Positions 9,742 through 19,205 of a stretch of DNA of 64,000 nt are shown here, piece by piece. Numbering within the stretch: the first letter of the stretch is position 1; every line of letters begins with the position of its first letter. A program made the translations under genes and the position numbers. The notes under the pieces are model-generated. The model saw nothing but the letters and a program-made list of their open reading frames with translations, had not been told where the DNA came from and did no database searches. This stretch comes from an uncultured Bacteroidales bacterium (GTDB lineage: Bacteria > Bacteroidota > Bacteroidia > Bacteroidales > UBA932): positions 1-64,000 of the forward strand of contig CANRID010000007.1 of assembly GCA_947630665.1 (NCBI GenBank). The letters run 5' to 3'.

Positions 9742-10860
9742 ATGGAAATGGAAAATATATTTACACTATTTGTAGGGACTTATGGAAATGAAATATTCAG
9801 ATACTCTTTCAATACCCGGACACTTGAAGCGGTTCCCGACGGAAGTGCGAAAGTAGAAAACGGATCTTATCTGGCGGCAGGCAGCGCCGATACGGATCCG
9901 GAAAACCGGCCCCCTTCTTTCATATACGCTCTCACGGAAAGCGGTTCCCGGTCGGCCGTTCATGCGCTTGGCAATGATATCGGGATGTCCCGCATCAACA
10001 CGGAAAGATCCGTAGGCAAAGATCCCTGTTACGTGATCCATTACCGGAATCATGTCATAACTGCCGATTACTCGGGCGGAAGCATTTCCGTTTTCCCCAC
10101 CGCCCCGGACGGGGCGCTGCTTCCTCCTGTCCAGACAATCCGGTTCACAGGCAAAAGCGTACATCCTCTCCGGCAGCAATCTTCCCATATCCACACCGTA
10201 AGAGTGGTTCCGCCCCTTACACCGGACGGCGTTTCGGAATCATCCCCCTCACAAGGCTATCTGCTGGCTACCGACTTGGGAAGCGACCGGATCCATATTC
10301 TCAAAATCACGGAAAACGAGCCCGCTTCTTTGCGGCTGATACCCGCAAACCCCGCCTTCATTCCGGTACCGCAGGGATCGGGTCCCCGGCACATAGCATT
10401 TCATCCGGGAAAAAACATGCTTTACGTACTCGCGGAGCTATCGGGAATGATACTCGTATTCCGGATGAAAGAAACCGCCGGAGAACTTATGCTGGAACCG
10501 ATCCAGGAAATCGAAACCGATACCGCTCCCGGTCGGGCCGGCGGAGACATTCATATCAGTCCCGACGGGCGTTTTCTATACGCTTCCACCCGGAATGCTA
10601 ACGACGGCATCTTTCATTACCGTATTTCCGCACAGGACGGCACGCTTGCCTGCACGGGATTCACCCCCACGGGTCGCCATCCCAGAAGTTTTCTCATTAC
10701 TCCCGACGGATCGCTGCTGCTGGCAGCCTGCAAAAACGACAAATTGATTCAGATTTTCCGGATCGATACCCGAACAGGCGCTTTAACAGGCCCCTTACGG
10801 ACGATCGGATTTGAACGGGATGAACCCGTTTGCCTGATAGCTGCGCCCGCCCGCCGATAA
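9742..10860 (+). CDS. lactonase family beta-propeller protein (6-phosphogluconolactonase YbhE-type)
   Basis: 'LFVGTYGN', 'GSGPRHIAFHPGKNMLYVLAELSG', 'ISPDGRFLYASTRNANDGIFHYRI', 'GRHPRSFLITPDGSLLLAACKNDKLIQIFRID'. Confidence 0.92.
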   Translation: MEMENIFTLFVGTYGNEIFRYSFNTRTLEAVPDGSAKVENGSYLAAGSADTDPENRPPSFIYALTESGSRSAVHALGNDIGMSRINTERSVGKDPCYVIHYRNHVITADYSGGSISVFPTAPDGALLPPVQTIRFTGKSVHPLRQQSSHIHTVRVVPPLTPDGVSESSPSQGYLLATDLGSDRIHILKITENEPASLRLIPANPAFIPVPQGSGPRHIAFHPGKNMLYVLAELSGMILVFRMKETAGELMLEPIQEIETDTAPGRAGGDIHISPDGRFLYASTRNANDGIFHYRISAQDGTLACTGFTPTGRHPRSFLITPDGSLLLAACKNDKLIQIFRIDTRTGALTGPLRTIGFERDEPVCLIAAPARR

Positions 10861-10886
10861 TCCACTCTCCCGCGTATCCCTGCTTT

Positions 10887-11567
10887 TTATTTTCTGTCCG
10901 TAACGGACTGAAGTTCGAGCGTGGTTTTGACCATACCGTTCATCGCCTCCGTTGTTTGCCGGATCATGCCCGTGCCGGGAGACAACCAATAGGTATTTAC
11001 GGTTTCCTGATTCTGTCCCATTATCTTAATAATCATTTTTTCCGAAAAACGGATGCACTCGAACTTGCCGGCAGGAACTTCTACGGTTTCCCGCGCTTCG
11101 GCGATCCGGTCTTCCTGGGATATATCCATTTCCATGCTCATTCCATAGACCGTGGCCTTGATTTTCATAGAGACTCCCGGATATCGGTTCCCTATTTCCA
11201 TCTTCTTGGGGTATATCAGTTCGCCGGTCGATTCGAGAATCTCGAAATCGCCCAGTTGCGACAGATTGTCGGCGAAGATCTCCTTGAAATCCGCTTTATA
11301 TACATCTCCGGCATTATCGTATTTGAGGGTGATCGTCTGAAGAGGTCCGGTCCCTCCTTCCTGATAAACTTCCGTAGCTACTTCCGTAAAGTCATCATTC
11401 TGATTCTTAATATACTGGCGCGAAATCATGTACTGAACTCCCGTAGGCAGAGCGGCCGTAGCCTTATACTCGAGCATTTTGCCCAACCGAGGGAAAAACG
11501 GGCATTCCTGCGCAAAAAGCGAAAACGCGCAAAGCCCCAAGGCAAGGGTAAGAAGAAATTTTTTCAT
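10887..11567 (-). CDS. secreted DUF3108/TapB-like protein
   Basis: Signal peptide MKKFLLTLALGLCAFSLFAQ; 'VEVPAGKFECIRFSEK' and 'YWLSPGTGMIRQTT'. Confidence 0.65.
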   Translation of the reverse strand: MKKFLLTLALGLCAFSLFAQECPFFPRLGKMLEYKATAALPTGVQYMISRQYIKNQNDDFTEVATEVYQEGGTGPLQTITLKYDNAGDVYKADFKEIFADNLSQLGDFEILESTGELIYPKKMEIGNRYPGVSMKIKATVYGMSMEMDISQEDRIAEARETVEVPAGKFECIRFSEKMIIKIMGQNQETVNTYWLSPGTGMIRQTTEAMNGMVKTTLELQSVTDRK

Positions 11568-11625
11568 TTTAAAAAAGAATTATCCGGATTCCAGTGCCAA
11601 AGATACTAATTTATTTACCGGATAT

Positions 11626-12348
11626 CTACATTTCCTCCAGCGCATATTGGACCGCCATATTCAATATCCGGTTAAATTCGCAGGTCAGGGAGAATTTTTC
11701 CGCCGTTCTCTCCAGCAGATCGGGAGCGAACAAAAACGAATTATCTATCGGGAGGCTAACTGAAAAATCTTTATGTTTAAGCAGTTCCTTCCATTTTTCA
11801 TCCGCACCTTCGAATCCTTTAGGCACTTTCTTCAATACCTGATACGTATCCAAGCGGAAGCCGCGCGCCCGTTTCAACGCCCGGAGAAAACTGTCTCCGT
11901 TTACGGATATTTCATCCCGCAGGCTTTGCACGACTTTGGATTCCGGACAATACAGGCCGGCCGCCAGCAGATTGCCTCCTAAAAATTCCTGTCCCGGTTC
12001 CAACACATGATCCGCACCCCAACCGTCCGACAGAGGCTCCACATGAAAATAATATCCCGCATAAGGAGACTTTTTGCCTCCCTTGCAAATATATCCACCC
12101 ATATAGGTCTTATACGGGGCCTTGTTTTTAGAAAAACGGATGTCCCTGTAAATACGGAAAATACAGTCCTTGACGTCCAGCAAATCGGGACGGATATCGG
12201 AATCGAAGCGGGCTATTTCAACAATCAGCTTTTCGATAAATGAATTGAATTCGGCCTGCGCATCTTTGTATTCGGATTTATGCCTTTCGAACCACTCCCG
12301 GTTGTTATTCTCTTTCAATCGGCATAAAAAATCATAAACCTGCTTCAT
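11626..12348 (-). CDS. DUF2461 domain-containing protein
   Basis: 'FLCRLKENNNREWFERHKSEYKDAQAEFNSFIEKLI', 'IFRIYRDIRFSKNKAPYKTYMGGYI'. Confidence 0.88.
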   Translation of the reverse strand: MKQVYDFLCRLKENNNREWFERHKSEYKDAQAEFNSFIEKLIVEIARFDSDIRPDLLDVKDCIFRIYRDIRFSKNKAPYKTYMGGYICKGGKKSPYAGYYFHVEPLSDGWGADHVLEPGQEFLGGNLLAAGLYCPESKVVQSLRDEISVNGDSFLRALKRARGFRLDTYQVLKKVPKGFEGADEKWKELLKHKDFSVSLPIDNSFLFAPDLLERTAEKFSLTCEFNRILNMAVQYALEEM

Positions 12349-12489
12349 AAAAACACATTAAGTCGTATGCAAATATAATCCGCTATCGGATACTGGACAA
12401 ACTTTTTATACGCTTTCCGGCATTGTTTTTATTTTACAATCGAAAAAACTTCCTAAATTTATGCCCCGGAACCTACCTGAAAGACTGTC

Positions 12490-13254
12490 ATGGAAAACAA
12501 CTTTACCATATTCCTGATACTGATGAGCATTACGGCGCTGATCGTTTTCATCGCCCTGTATTTCATAACGGCCGGGTACGGAAAATTCGCCAGCCGGAAA
12601 TGGGGTCCGGCGATCGGCAACAAACCGGCATGGATGCTGATGGAAAGTCCCGTATTCATATTAATGACAGTCTTATGGATATGCAGCCCCCGGCGGTACG
12701 AAACGGCCTTGTTGGTAATGTTCCTGCTTTTCCAGCTCCATTATTTTCAACGATCCTTCATCTTCCCCCTGCTGATCAAAGGGAAAAGCAAAATGCCCCT
12801 TTCCATCATGTTCATGGGAATCATATTCAACGTATTGAATGCCCTGATGCAGGGAGGGTGGCTGTTTTATATTTCCTCTCCCGACAGATATCCCGCCTCC
12901 TGGCTCGTCTCTCCCCAATTTATTGTCGGGACCGCCATCTATCTGACAGGAATGTTCATCAACATACAATCCGATTCCATTATCCGCCGTCTGCGCAAAC
13001 CCGGCGACACCCGCCACTACCTGCCCCGGAAAGGAATGTACAAATACGTTACCTCCGCCAACTATCTGGGAGAAATCATCGAATGGACGGGATTCGCCAT
13101 CCTGACCTGGAGTTGGGCCGGCGCGGTCTTCGCATGGTGGACCTTCGCCAATTTAGTACCCCGGGCCCATACCATTTACAAGAAGTACCGGATGGAATTC
13201 GGACAGGAAATGGAAGGTAAGAATCTCAAGCGGATCATTCCGTTCATTTATTGA
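12490..13254 (+). CDS. 3-oxo-5-alpha-steroid 4-dehydrogenase (steroid 5-alpha-reductase) family membrane protein
   Basis: C-terminal 'PRKGMYKYVTSANYLGEIIEWTGFAILTWSWAGAVFAWWTFANLVPRAHTIYKKYRMEFG' is characteristic of the family. Confidence 0.88.
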   Translation: MENNFTIFLILMSITALIVFIALYFITAGYGKFASRKWGPAIGNKPAWMLMESPVFILMTVLWICSPRRYETALLVMFLLFQLHYFQRSFIFPLLIKGKSKMPLSIMFMGIIFNVLNALMQGGWLFYISSPDRYPASWLVSPQFIVGTAIYLTGMFINIQSDSIIRRLRKPGDTRHYLPRKGMYKYVTSANYLGEIIEWTGFAILTWSWAGAVFAWWTFANLVPRAHTIYKKYRMEFGQEMEGKNLKRIIPFIY

Positions 13255-13267
13255 TTATCGACCGATT

Positions 13268-14545
13268 ATGAAAAACACCGATATGGAAAACATCCAGACA
13301 AACTGTCCTGCGGAGAAAAAATCCCGCCTTTTTACCCCCGGCAAGCTGGGTCCCATCACTTTACGGAACCGGACGATCCGCTCGGCGGCTTTCGAAAACA
13401 TGGCTACCGGACACAATCCCTCCAAAATGCTCTACGACTACCATAAAAGCGTTGCCGCAGGCGGCATCGGGATGACGACCATCGCTTACGCTTCCGTTAC
13501 GCAAAGCGGACTGTCGTTCAAAGACCAGTTGTGGCTCCGGAAAGAAACAGTGCCGGGGCTGCGGAAAATTACCGATGCCATCCATGCGGAAGGGGCAGCC
13601 GCCTCCATACAGATCGGGCATTGCGGAAATATGAGCCACCGCTCGGTGACCGGATGCATGCCGGTATCCGCCTCCGGGGGCTTCAATATGTACTCCCCTA
13701 CCCTGTACCGCAGTCTCAAGGAAAATGAATTGACGGAAATGGCCCGCGCTTTCGGCAACGGGGTAAGGTTGGCCCGGGAAGCCGGGTTCGACTGCGTAGA
13801 AGTCCATGCGGGACACGGATATCTTATCAGCCAGTTCCTTTCGCCCTATACCAACCGCAGAAAAGACCGGTTCGGAGGAAGCCTGCAAAACCGGATGCGT
13901 TTCATGAATATGTGCATGAACGAGGTGATGGAAGCGGCCGGCTCCGACATGGCGGTTGTAGCGAAAACCAATATGAGGGACGGATTCAAAGGCGGCATAG
14001 AAATAGACGAAGGGATAGAAATCGCCCGGGAGTTGCGCAAAAGCGGTGCGCATGCGCTGGTGCTGAGCGGAGGCTTCGTCAGCAAGGCTCCCATGTATGT
14101 TATGCGCGGCGCCATGCCGATCAAAACCCTTACCCATTATATGGATATCTGGTGGCTCAAATACGGGGTAAAATTAGTGGGAAGAATGATGATCCCTACC
14201 GTACCGTTCAAAGAGGCGTATTTCTTGGAAGACGCGCTTCGTTTCCGGGAAGCGATGCCGGATTATCCCCTCATATATGTAGGAGGACTTGTATCCCGAC
14301 AGAAAATAGACATGGTGCTGGACCACGGGTTCGAATTCGTACAGATGGGACGGGCCGTACTGCACGATCCGGCTTTCGTAAATAAGATGAAGGAGCAAGG
14401 GCTGGAAAGATGCGGGTGCAAACACTCCAATTATTGTATCGGCAGGATGTACAGCATAGAAATGGCCTGCCACCAGCATCTGCAAGAAGAACTGCCGTCC
14501 AAACTGAAAAAAGAAATCGAGCGGTTAGAAGCAGAAAACAAATGA
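13268..14545 (+). CDS. NADH:flavin oxidoreductase / Old Yellow Enzyme family (candidate delta4-3-oxo-steroid 5-beta-reductase)
   Basis: 'FTPGKLGPITLRNRTIRSAAFENMATG', 'EVHAGHGYLISQFLSPYTNRRKDRFGGSLQNRMRF'; C-terminal Cys cluster CGCKHSNYCIGRMYSIEMAC. Confidence 0.88.
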   Translation: MKNTDMENIQTNCPAEKKSRLFTPGKLGPITLRNRTIRSAAFENMATGHNPSKMLYDYHKSVAAGGIGMTTIAYASVTQSGLSFKDQLWLRKETVPGLRKITDAIHAEGAAASIQIGHCGNMSHRSVTGCMPVSASGGFNMYSPTLYRSLKENELTEMARAFGNGVRLAREAGFDCVEVHAGHGYLISQFLSPYTNRRKDRFGGSLQNRMRFMNMCMNEVMEAAGSDMAVVAKTNMRDGFKGGIEIDEGIEIARELRKSGAHALVLSGGFVSKAPMYVMRGAMPIKTLTHYMDIWWLKYGVKLVGRMMIPTVPFKEAYFLEDALRFREAMPDYPLIYVGGLVSRQKIDMVLDHGFEFVQMGRAVLHDPAFVNKMKEQGLERCGCKHSNYCIGRMYSIEMACHQHLQEELPSKLKKEIERLEAENK

Positions 14546-14596
14546 AATTTGGGTTATGCCGAGGCGCAGCGTGTTTGTAATGATAAAATATAAGGA

Positions 14597-15523
14597 ATGA
14601 GAAATTTTTCACAGACCGGAACAATGCGTCTTACCGCATTGGTAACCGGAGCCAGCTCGGGTATAGGCAGCCAGTATGCCGACCAGCTGGCCCTGAGGGG
14701 GTGCAACGTTCTGTTGATAAGCAATCAGGCCGGGCAGATCCGGGAAACGGCAGCCCGCATCGCCTCGAAGTACGGATACACCGACCTGTCTCCCATGCCG
14801 GAGAACTTGAACACGGAGGGATATACAGAAAATCAGACACATCTGCGGGAATCCGAACCCCGGAAAACGGGAAACGGAACACTCTCCGAGTCCCCCTGGG
14901 TAATGGGACTGTACAAAGACCTGGCGGAGGCCGAAGCCGCCCGCGAATTATGGGAATTCTGCAAAGAAAAAGGCATGGAGGTGGATATATTAATCAACAA
15001 TGCCGGCATTTTCTTTTTCAAGGATACCATCGACTGTCCGCCCGAAAAGGTGCGGGCCATTCTGAACCTGCATGTGGTAACCTCGACCATGCTGTGCCGG
15101 TATTTCGGAGAGGATATGAAAAAAAGGAAAAGAGGCTATATCCTCAATATGTCCTCCATATCCGTCCATACCCCTTTTCCGGGCATATCGCTCTATACGG
15201 CGACCAAATCGTTTATAAGGACTTTTACAAAAGCCCTGCATTATGAAATGAAGGACTATGGAGTGAAAGTCGTGGCTGTATCGCCCGGAGCTGTGGCGAC
15301 CGATCTTTACAACCTGCCGCCGCATTTGCAAAAACTGGGCGTCAGGTTAGGGATTATCTACCGGCCCGGCCGGCTGGCCGATAAAGCCCTGAATAAGTTG
15401 GCGAAAGGGAAAATCGAATTTATTCCGGGTTTTGTCAACCGTTTTTACAAACCTTTCTTCGCCATTTTGCCGGGATGGTTCAAAATGATGGCGCGGAGAA
15501 AGCTCAAAACGTTAATGAAATGA
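14597..15523 (+). CDS. short-chain dehydrogenase/reductase (candidate hydroxysteroid dehydrogenase)
   Basis: TGASSGIG, NNAGIF, YTATKSF; HSD17B12-like layout. Confidence 0.88.
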   Translation: MRNFSQTGTMRLTALVTGASSGIGSQYADQLALRGCNVLLISNQAGQIRETAARIASKYGYTDLSPMPENLNTEGYTENQTHLRESEPRKTGNGTLSESPWVMGLYKDLAEAEAARELWEFCKEKGMEVDILINNAGIFFFKDTIDCPPEKVRAILNLHVVTSTMLCRYFGEDMKKRKRGYILNMSSISVHTPFPGISLYTATKSFIRTFTKALHYEMKDYGVKVVAVSPGAVATDLYNLPPHLQKLGVRLGIIYRPGRLADKALNKLAKGKIEFIPGFVNRFYKPFFAILPGWFKMMARRKLKTLMK

Positions 15524-16566
15524 CGCGCCGCCCGCAAAATTTTATGGAAACGGAAAATTGGAAGGAGCCGGCCGCTATCGATAGGATTGCGGTCATGACC
15601 GGCGCCACGGGAGGAATCGGGAGTCATGTATGCGCCCGTCTGATAGAAAAAGGATATACGGTATATGCCGCCTGCCGGAATGCCGCCAAAGGAGAACGAT
15701 TCAGGCAGGAAATGGCCGGCAGTCTCTCTCCCGACCTGCCGCCCGCTGTAACGGACAGCCGCCTGATTCTGATCCCCGCCGACCTGAAATCCTTCACTTC
15801 CACGGACCGTTTTACGGACCGGATCATCTCGCTGCTGGGAACCGGCATATCCGGAGAGGAACTTTCAAATGACCGGGAACCACCGGAAAACGCCGGAGGC
15901 AACGGGCCGGAGGCAAAAGACGGCCGCCGCCCTGCTATCGGGATACTGATAAATAATGCGGGCATCATCGCCCCCCGCTTCGAGGTTACGGAAGACGGAT
16001 ACGAATCCTCCCTCCAGGTCAATTACCTGGCTCCCCGCCGGATCATCCGCCGGCTGCTCCCCTATCTTCATCCGCAGGAGGGTCGGATTATCAATACCGT
16101 TTCCTGCACCATCCGGATAGCTTCGCCCGATCCGTACATCCGGGAATGGCTCCGGGCAGACGAGGAGCAGGAGCCGGAAAACCTGAAACTGTCGGGACAA
16201 TTGCTGGAAGAACAGAAAAGACATTTCCGGAATCTCAAAAATTACGGGAACTCCAAATGGCTGCTGGCCGTCCATACGGCACGGTTGCACGAATCGCTTC
16301 GTTTACAAGGTTCCGGCATCCGGGTATTCGGCGCCGATCCCGGCATAGTGAATACGAATATCATTACTTTGGACAGATGGTTCGATCCGTTGGCCGACCT
16401 GTTTTTCCGTCCGTTTATAAAGACGCCCCGGCAAGGAGCCGTTCCGTTAGTGCGGGCCGCCGAATATCCTTTCCATCCCGACAGGCCCCTCCTTTTCAAA
16501 GGGAAAAAGGAAGTTTCTTTTCCCGCAAATATCCTGGCATTCGCCCATCGGGAATTTCCGCAATAA
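15520..16566 (+). CDS. short-chain dehydrogenase/reductase
   Basis: TGATGGIG, INNAGIIAP, YGNSKWLLAVHTARL; ATG at 15520 overlaps the upstream TGA (ATGA). Confidence 0.85.
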   Translation: MTRRPQNFMETENWKEPAAIDRIAVMTGATGGIGSHVCARLIEKGYTVYAACRNAAKGERFRQEMAGSLSPDLPPAVTDSRLILIPADLKSFTSTDRFTDRIISLLGTGISGEELSNDREPPENAGGNGPEAKDGRRPAIGILINNAGIIAPRFEVTEDGYESSLQVNYLAPRRIIRRLLPYLHPQEGRIINTVSCTIRIASPDPYIREWLRADEEQEPENLKLSGQLLEEQKRHFRNLKNYGNSKWLLAVHTARLHESLRLQGSGIRVFGADPGIVNTNIITLDRWFDPLADLFFRPFIKTPRQGAVPLVRAAEYPFHPDRPLLFKGKKEVSFPANILAFAHREFPQ

Positions 16567-16663
16567 CAGAAAATCTCCCGACAGCCTTCCCCGCAAGAGC
16601 GGTTAAACAAACAACCGCTCCGCTCTGTTTATGTAATTGCTAAAACTGAAAATCATTATTGCC

Positions 16664-16960
16664 ATGAAAAAGTACAGACTCATAAACAACCGGGGAGCCC
16701 ATCAATACGAATTTCAATTGGAAAACGGATCGGCGATGGTCGAATATATCAAAACAAAAAACGGGGAAATGGTGCTTACGCATACCGAAGTGCCTACACG
16801 GTACCAGAAACAGGGAGTGGGCACCGAATTAGTGGAACAGGTGCTGGAAGATATCAAGAAGTCTCATTTGCAGGTAGTTCCGATCTGTCCGTTCATTGCC
16901 GATTACATCAGCGCGCATCCCCAATGGAAATCGCTGGTAGTGAAAGGAATCGATGTATAG
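16664..16960 (+). CDS. GNAT family N-acetyltransferase (YjdJ-type)
   Basis: 'LTHTEVPTRYQKQGVGTELVEQVLEDIKKSHLQVVPICPFIADYISAHPQW'. Confidence 0.88.
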   Translation: MKKYRLINNRGAHQYEFQLENGSAMVEYIKTKNGEMVLTHTEVPTRYQKQGVGTELVEQVLEDIKKSHLQVVPICPFIADYISAHPQWKSLVVKGIDV

Positions 16961-16984
16961 CATCCTTATTTCCAGATTATTGTT

Positions 16985-17896
16985 TTATGCGATTGCGCTG
17001 TTCACAAACTCTTTTGGAGTACATCCGACTTGCTTTTTAAAGAAACGGAGAAAATGTTGTGGATATTGGAAACCTAACATATCGGCTACCTGCTTTGTGT
17101 TCAGGTTCGCATCCAGCAAAGCACTTTTGGCAACCTCTGCAATCTTGAGTTGGATATGCTCTTGTGCGGTCTTGCCTGTTTCACTTTTTACCAAATCACC
17201 GAAATAGCTTGGCGAAAGGCAGATCTTGTCTGCAAAGTATTTCACGGTAGGCAATCCGTGCAGTTTTGCCATACCGGAATCCCAATATTCACTCAACATG
17301 CGCTCGAAGCGTACAAGCGCACCGTTGTTCAATTCTTCACGGGTAACAAACTGCCTCTCATAGAAACGCATGCAATAGTTGAGCAGCACCTCTATGTTGG
17401 AAATAATCAGCGATTTGGAGAACCTGTCGATAGGATGCTGTAACTCTCGGACGATCTTCTCCATATAATCCTGAAGAACGATACGCTCTTCGGTTGACAG
17501 ATGCAACGCCTCGTTGGAAGCGTAGGAGAAAAACGAATACTGTTTCATCTTCTGACCCAACGAGGTACGGTTCAGAAAATCGGGATGGAACAGCAATCCG
17601 ACAGCTTCCGGAGCAGGACCGTCCTCTATCCGGTGGATACCGACGGTCTGTCCCGGAGCGAAACTGACAACCGTTTCGTCATCGAAATCATAGATGGTCT
17701 TTCCGTAGTTGATGATGCATCCGGTTGTCTTTTTGAGAAACAACGCATAAAACCCCAGTGTCATCCGATGGGTGGGTTGAGGCACGGAACTGTCGAAATG
17801 CACGATACCGACCAACGGATGGAGCGTCTCGAACCCGAAAAACCGGTTATATTGTTCGATGGTGTCCGCTTTTACTATATCCGCAGTATGATCCAT
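16985..17896 (-). CDS. AraC family transcriptional regulator
   Basis: C-terminal HTH 'YFADKICLSPSYFGDLVKSETGKTAQEHIQLKIAEVAKSALLDANLNTKQVADMLGFQYPQHFLRFFKKQVGCTPKEF'. Confidence 0.92.
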   Translation of the reverse strand: MDHTADIVKADTIEQYNRFFGFETLHPLVGIVHFDSSVPQPTHRMTLGFYALFLKKTTGCIINYGKTIYDFDDETVVSFAPGQTVGIHRIEDGPAPEAVGLLFHPDFLNRTSLGQKMKQYSFFSYASNEALHLSTEERIVLQDYMEKIVRELQHPIDRFSKSLIISNIEVLLNYCMRFYERQFVTREELNNGALVRFERMLSEYWDSGMAKLHGLPTVKYFADKICLSPSYFGDLVKSETGKTAQEHIQLKIAEVAKSALLDANLNTKQVADMLGFQYPQHFLRFFKKQVGCTPKEFVNSAIA

Positions 17897-18105
17897 ATTC
17901 TATGAACTTTTCTTTCAAACGCAATGTTTTCTGTGCAGTACAAAGGAAATATATTTTTCCCGATAATAAAAGCATTGCATGGCAAAACCCGTAATCGTGG
18001 TACTTCTATCCGTAAGATAGGTATCATGCCGCATGACAGAACACCCTAATTTTGTAACACACCAACTAAATGATCATAAACATCTGTCAATAAAAACTGA
18101 GAATC

Positions 18106-19191
18106 ATGAATAAAAATATCTTAGTACTGTTTGCAGCATGGGTGCTTTGCATAGAAACTGCCTGCACTGCCGTAAACAATACGGGAAACTATCAAAAGAT
18201 CGGTAACAATATGGAAAATCTGCATTTGACAAACGAGTGGGACAAGACGTTCCCCAAAAGCGACAAAGTGAATCACTGCAAAGTAACATTCGTCAACCGT
18301 TACGGCATTACACTGGCGGCGGATATGTATATGCCGAAAAATCCTGCCGGGAAACTGCCCGCCATCGCTGTCTGCGGACCCTTCGGGGCTGTCAAGGAAC
18401 AGGCGGCCGGACTGTATGCCCAGACAATGGCCGAGCGCGGCTTTCTGACCATCGCTTTCGACCCCTCCTACACCGGAGAGAGCGGCGGCGAGCCTCGCTA
18501 CGTAGTATCGCCCGACATCAATACCGAAGATTTCTCGGCGGCCGTCGATTTCCTGGCCACTAACGACAAGGTCGATTCAGAACGGATCGGCATTATCGGT
18601 ATCTGCGGCTGGGGAGGACTGGCCATCAATGCCGCAGCAGCCGACACGCGCATCAAAGCCACCGTTGCCTCCACCATGTACGACATGAGCCGCGTCAGTG
18701 CCAACGGTTATTTCGATGCCGATGATAATGCCGAAGCCCGCAACGCGCTTCGCAAGGCGCTGTCTGCACAACGGACCGAGGATTTCCGCAACGGCTTCCC
18801 GAAGCCGGCCGGCGGCGTAGCCGATGAAATTCCGGACGATGCCCCGCAGTTCCTCAAAGATTATCATGCCTACTACAAGACCCCGCGCGGCTATCACAAG
18901 CGCTCGCTCAATTCCAATCAGGGGCGGAATGTGACAGGGGCCATTCCTTTCATCAACTTCCCGCTCATGAGCCGTGCGGATGAAATCGAAAGCGCCGTGC
19001 TTGTCATTCATGGCGAAAAGGCCCACTCCCGCTATTTCGGAGAAGATGCGTTCAAGAAACTCAAAGGCGACAACAAGGAACTGATGATTATTCCCGGGGC
19101 GAGCCATACGGATCTTTATGACAACCTGTCCGTCATCCCTTTCGACAAAATAGAAGCATTCTTTCAAAAGAATCTTCAGTTGTACAGGTAA
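18106..19191 (+). CDS. secreted alpha/beta hydrolase (dienelactone hydrolase-like)
   Basis: 'YMPKNPAGKLPAIAVCGPFGAVKEQAAGLYAQTMAERGFLTIAFDPSYTGESGGEPR', nucleophile elbow GICGWGG; divergent from the AraC regulator. Confidence 0.88.
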   Translation: MNKNILVLFAAWVLCIETACTAVNNTGNYQKIGNNMENLHLTNEWDKTFPKSDKVNHCKVTFVNRYGITLAADMYMPKNPAGKLPAIAVCGPFGAVKEQAAGLYAQTMAERGFLTIAFDPSYTGESGGEPRYVVSPDINTEDFSAAVDFLATNDKVDSERIGIIGICGWGGLAINAAAADTRIKATVASTMYDMSRVSANGYFDADDNAEARNALRKALSAQRTEDFRNGFPKPAGGVADEIPDDAPQFLKDYHAYYKTPRGYHKRSLNSNQGRNVTGAIPFINFPLMSRADEIESAVLVIHGEKAHSRYFGEDAFKKLKGDNKELMIIPGASHTDLYDNLSVIPFDKIEAFFQKNLQLYR

Positions 19192-19205
19192 TCCTCCGGG
19201 TGAGG

